Positions 6,937 to 10,838 of a stretch of 10,838 nucleotides of DNA are shown piece after piece. The notes beneath the pieces were generated by a model. That model saw only the letters and a program-made list of their open reading frames with translations. It had not been told where the DNA came from and searched no databases. Within the stretch, counting starts at the first letter, position 1. Each line of letters begins with the position of its first letter. A program made the translations under genes and the position numbers. The stretch spans positions 1 through 10,838 of the forward strand of contig JNEM01005533.1 of NCBI GenBank assembly GCA_000697335.1. Reading direction: 5' to 3'. The DNA comes from Conidiobolus incongruus B7586 (lineage: Eukaryota > Entomophthoromycota > Entomophthoromycetes > Entomophthorales > Conidiobolaceae).

Positions 6937-9460
6937 TTAAGCAGCATAACCTTTTCTTTCAAGAGCAGGGGGTAAGTTAGCGAATGCTTCAAAGAATGGT
7001 CTTTCAACAATAACAAGCTCTCCATCTGTTAAATAACCAACTTGGGCGATATGCTTATAAGAGAAAACTCCTCTGAAATTCCATTTTCCCTTATCGGCTA
7101 AGTTGAGACGACGCTTACCTAAAAATACACCCGTTTCTTCTTCTTTCAATTTCTTTTCGTGACTTAAAGCTTGATCCAATCGGCGTAAAAAGTTAAGCTC
7201 GTGATTGTTTCTAGAATTGGGTTCAACAGGTAAATCTAGTCGAACTTTGATGAGATACTGTGGTCCCCAGATTAAGAGATCATTGGGATTGTTGGGATTG
7301 AATTCAATACCAGAAGCTTTGGGTTCTAACTCGAGATATGATTTTGGAAGTTGAGTAGTATTCTTCTGAGACCATTCAGTAGGAGTTGCATTTTCAGTAT
7401 TGTAGACCCAAATAGTGTGATCTCTTTCAACAATCACAATTTCGGAGTGATTGGGACGGAATGAAATATGCTCAGGATGCGTTTTGAAAGTGGGTAGAGT
7501 TAACTTCTGGCTAAAAGTAATAAGATCGATTAAATACACAGCGTTAGCGGAAGTAGACACGGCAGCCAAAGTTCCATCTCCATTGATTTCAAGATTGGTA
7601 ATAGAAACAGTAGAATTCAATTTAGAATTCAAGATATTTAAAGATTGAAAATCATTAATGTCCTGTTCGCTAGCAGGTTTAGAAACATTATTGACGCATG
7701 ATGAGATATCGAATGAGATTAACTGAGATCCAGTGGTCACAATTAAGATTCTATCCAGATTGGGCAAAAACTTGATAAATTTGGCACCGAATCCGGATGT
7801 AATTCCATGCTCTTTTAATTGCTTAGGAGATAACTCAAGAACTTTTTGAATTAAGAATTGAGGCTTCTCTTTTTTATAGCATTTATGAGCAATTTGATCA
7901 AGAACTAACTTATCTAACTGTGTTTGAGAATATTTAGTTCTCTTAGAGGAAGCAAAAGGCTTGAAATGGCTCGGTTTCTGCCAGTTAATATAATAAAGAC
8001 GCAAACTAGCAACATCAGATAAAGCCAACCATGAACCACAAGGACTAATAGCTGATGATAAAAAGGAAAGATTAGAAGCAGGGTGAATTTCTAAGACAGG
8101 AGAGAAGTTTTGGACCAGGTCTAATGCGGTAGCAGGAGTAAGTTTGAGCGGATCAGTTGAAGGATGAATCAAGGCTTCTCCAAGTTCCCAGATCTGAAAT
8201 TTGTTAGGATATCTACAAGCAACAAAGCGTTGTTCGGGAACTAAATGGATATGTTTGAAAGTGTCGAAAGTTTCGGTACGAGTAGCGTGAGCATCATGAC
8301 CAAGCATTTCAACAGGCACGCGATTTACCCTAATATCGTTACCACCAGTAAACAATTGTTTAGATACAGGATCATAGCAAATGGCATTGATATCATGAGA
8401 ATGATAGCGTTGGAATCCTTTCAAAGTAAAACCCTGGGCAATACCTCTGATATCAGTTCCTGAGGCATAGTGACCAACCCAAGTATCTACACCAGCTGAG
8501 AACACGCTAGATCCATCAGGAGAGATATCAAGTGCTAAAATATCAGCTTCATGTCTGGAAAATGTGTATAATTCAGTCATCATTAAACTATCGTAAAAGT
8601 TAACATAACCTAAAGAGTCACCAGATACCAAAGTTCCATCAGGTAAAAATCTAACTTTCCATACAACAGTACTGGTTTTATCTCCTTGTCTAACTTTAAT
8701 AGTGCTAACAGTACGACCTAGTTGATTGAAATTAGTTGATGAAAAGCATCATGATGATAAAGAACAAACCTGATGCAGAATCTAAAATAAGGGTTTTACT
8801 TTTAGAAGTACCACATGCGATATAAGCGCTATCATAGGACCAATCAACCGAAAGGACCATGGCTAAAAATGTATATTAAGGAAATGTAAACTAAAAGTAA
8901 AGTAGATCTTATTACCATTTTCAACAGCGAAACTCTTCAAAAATTCAAAACCAACTTCAGTAATTTCAAATAACTTGATAGATGAATCGTAGCAAGCGAC
9001 AGCTATTAGATTCTTTCTAGGATTAATAGAAATGTCCCAAACTGGGCCACCTTGGCTACGTAAACATGATTTTGGAATTAAATTAATCAAATCCCATTCC
9101 ATGATATATCCATTTAAACCGGCTGAAAATAATCTTGGTAATTGTTGTTCTGTTTTTTGATTATCATTCTTTGGATAATACCATTTTAAGCAACGAACAG
9201 AACCTCCCTTAACACCTGGAATATGCTACGGTTAATTAAATATGTTAGTACTATAGTTTAACTAGATATTGAATGTATATTACTTTTTCTTTTCTTAAAG
9301 CACCAGTTCCTTTTTCAATGGAATAAATCTCGATAATACCAGTTTCTCTGCCAACAGCTAACCAACGATTATCTTTATAAGACTCGGGTGTAATAGCTAA
9401 AGAGGTAATAGCTGGCAACTGCGTGTCAATAAATCTTGCCCTATGTACTTTTAAACTCAT
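6937..9460 (-). CDS. UTP4: U3 snoRNP / SSU processome WD40 protein UTP4 (cirhin)
   Basis: Utp4 (human cirhin, CIRH1A) is a nucleolar WD40 protein of the UTP-A/t-UTP subcomplex. It binds nascent pre-rRNA early and is needed for 18S rRNA production. Exons are 9460-9284, 9225-8916, 8862-8770 and 8717-6937. The introns are 58, 53 and 52 nt, the third with a GTTTGT donor, and phases agree. The product is 786 aa, close to yeast Utp4 (776) and longer than human cirhin (686). The N-terminus MSLKVHRARF fits the family's KVHR/DIHR start. WD40 blades follow: LAVGRETGIIEIYS (about 37-50), LFSAGLNGYIMEWDL, GGPVWDISINPRKNLIAVAC, DGTLVSGDSLGYVNFYD (about 215-231) and ADILALDISPDGSSVFSAGV. A lysine-rich insert sits in the middle. 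The C-terminal family block (about 735-786) reads GKWNFRGVFSYKHIAQVGYL, then VERPFFEAFANLPPALERKG. The start is the first ATG and matches the family N-terminus. Reading exon 4 alone would lose the first 194 residues. Confidence 0.95.
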
Positions 9461-9865
9461 GATTCTGTTTCAAAATTTTACAGATAGAAGATACAAATTA
9501 AAATAAATAATTAAAAGATAGAAAAGTAAATAAAATTAAACTAATAATCTGAAACAATATTTATAAAGTGATCTATATATTTTTTTATCTATTTAAATTT
9601 ATGTTTACTAATTTTAATCAAAAATGTGAATTTTGTATTTATCAATTTTTCTTAATATATTACTATTATGGGACCAAAAATGACTAAACTTTGTACTCTT
9701 AAAATTTACCAAGTTCTTTTTTAATAGAAATAAATATACTTCTTCACTTTTAGATAATGATCATAAAACTTTTAATCAATATTAAAAATAAACTACCATT
9801 AACAAATTACATAATTACATTTTTCAATCACTCTTTAAAAATATTTTCATTAACAATATAGTTAA

Positions 9866-9976
9866 TTTTTTCTAACCAAATATTTTTTGATTAATATTAA
9901 ATCAAAGTCATATTTCGAGGAAATTTTGGAGAGAGATAAAAAACAGCTATATTATATTGATTTTATTACAGCTTAG
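9866..9976 (+). other. Short coding-like stretch, unidentified
   Basis: A plus-strand frame of 36 codons, without an ATG at its head, ends in TAG at 9974-9976. Its second half (YFEEILERDKKQLYYIDF) is charged and balanced like a real helix-rich protein rather than the N/K/I/F-only peptides typical of this AT-rich background. No family is recognised. It could be an exon or relic of a gene divergent from UTP4. Chance remains likely at this length. Confidence 0.18.
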
Positions 9977-10443
9977 AGTTTAATATATGTTCGTAAGTTC
10001 TATTATTTTATATTATTAAATTTTAATAAACTTGATTTCCCATAATTTTGTTATTAATAAAATTTCAATTTAAATTAAATTTCATAGTCAGATAAATAAA
10101 TAGCTGATTAATCCATCTTTAGATTTAATAAACTTCTTCCTCATTATGTAACTAAATATTAATATATTAATAAAAAAATCAGTTTCTAAATATATCCATA
10201 ATTTATAAACCTTATATGTATTAAGTTGGATTTTTTAATTGAAAAAGAATTCTCCAAATGGTACAATTTTAAATCTTATTCTATTATATTATTTATATTT
10301 AATAAATAATTCATAGAATAAAAAATTAAAGCATATGATTAATATTTAATTACCCTTTGTTGTATTTTTATAATAAGTTTTATAAATATAGGTTGTAGTT
10401 AGAAAAGTATTCGAAATATAATTTAGTAAATTATTTATTAATC

Positions 10444-10503
10444 CTGCTCTTTAATATATTGGGACTATAGGTTTGAAAACCTATTATTGAGATATTATAG
10501 CAG
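10444..10503. repeat. Imperfect 60-nt hairpin of three stacked stems
   Basis: Three nested arms pair in order: CTGCT (10444-10448) with AGCAG (10499-10503), TAATAT (10452-10457) with ATATTA (10492-10497), and ATAGGTTT (10467-10474) with AAACCTAT (10477-10484) around a GA loop. Internal loops of 3/1 and 9/7 bases separate them. The outer and inner stems contain G-C pairs in otherwise very AT-rich DNA. It could be a structured RNA or a small inverted-repeat element. No family is recognised. Confidence 0.4.
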
Positions 10504-10838
10504 AATATCCAAAAGAAAAACCTTTTTTCTATCTTTATCACTTTTTGGTTTAAATAGTTATTTAAGTAAATGCTATGTGATTTGAATATAATCTAAAAAT
10601 ATAAACAAAGTGAATAAAAAGTATCCTTCAATTATAAACTAATAAAGCCAGCTTAAATTAGAATTAATATTAATTTAATTATTATAATAGAATAAATAAT
10701 TAAATTTAAAATATATCCCTTATTATTTAAAATTTGAATAAATGATTGAATACTTGATTTAATTATGGAATATTGATAGAGTATACTTTTATATAATATA
10801 TTATTTTACTTATATTTTTAACTATCCATTTAAGTGGT

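Larger units (their letters stand above)
9461..10838. other. AT-rich region upstream of UTP4
   Basis: Nearly 1.4 kb without a recognisable gene. The part next to 9460 should hold the UTP4 promoter and leader, but no motif stands out. A coding-like stretch at 9866-9976 and an imperfect hairpin at 10444-10503 are listed separately. The rest is A/T simple sequence with stops in all frames. Confidence 0.5.

Noticed and set aside
8245-8463. Plus-strand open frames within UTP4 (also 7451-7648) and in NSA2 (3918-4166)
   Set aside because: These are antisense shadows of strongly supported exons with no family resemblance of their own.
1-10838. CRISPR arrays, tandem repeats, rRNA or bacterial-type operons
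   Set aside because: I saw no regularly spaced repeats or rRNA-like sequence. The intron-bearing eukaryotic genes and the CCA-less tRNA argue against a prokaryotic source.

Overview
The window looks like nuclear DNA of a eukaryote with a very AT-rich genome. It contains spliceosomal introns of only 50-58 nt with GT..AG ends and a standard-code cytosolic tRNA. The three intact genes all end in TAA. Wording in the NSA2 protein (for example [12 protein letters not shown] followed by SKSWKRM) is closer to yeast Nsa2 than to the animal protein as I remember them. I therefore favour a fungus, probably an early-diverging AT-rich lineage. That placement is inference, and I cannot name the species.

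Layout: bases 1-1040 are extremely AT-rich with no gene. Bases 1044-1683 are a patchy, GC-richer island with coding-like but unidentified fragments. Bases 2112-3110 (+) are a decayed, intron-bearing copy of thiamine pyrophosphokinase (TPK1/THI80). The rest of the window's recognised content is a run of minus-strand genes. In transcription order these are UTP4 (9460-6937, 4 exons, 786 aa), PSMD9/NAS2 (6670-5836, 6 exons, 187 aa), tRNA-Gln(UUG) (5300-5229) and NSA2 (4595-3647, 4 exons, 260 aa). Bases 9461-10838 are again AT-rich and gene-poor, with one short coding-like stretch and one imperfect hairpin.

The three intact protein genes do housekeeping work. UTP4 acts in the small-subunit processome (40S side), NSA2 in late 60S assembly, and PSMD9 as a chaperone of the proteasome base. 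The tRNA supplies glutamine decoding. I see no sign of an operon or shared regulation beyond common strand. Genes and spaces differ sharply in base composition, so most non-coding DNA is very AT-rich and coding or formerly coding pieces stand out.

I did not find a convincing new biological system. The observations most worth following are the decayed thiamine pyrophosphokinase gene, the NSA2 gene whose first coding exon is only the start codon, the unidentified GC-richer island, and several coding-like scraps that may be further gene relics.
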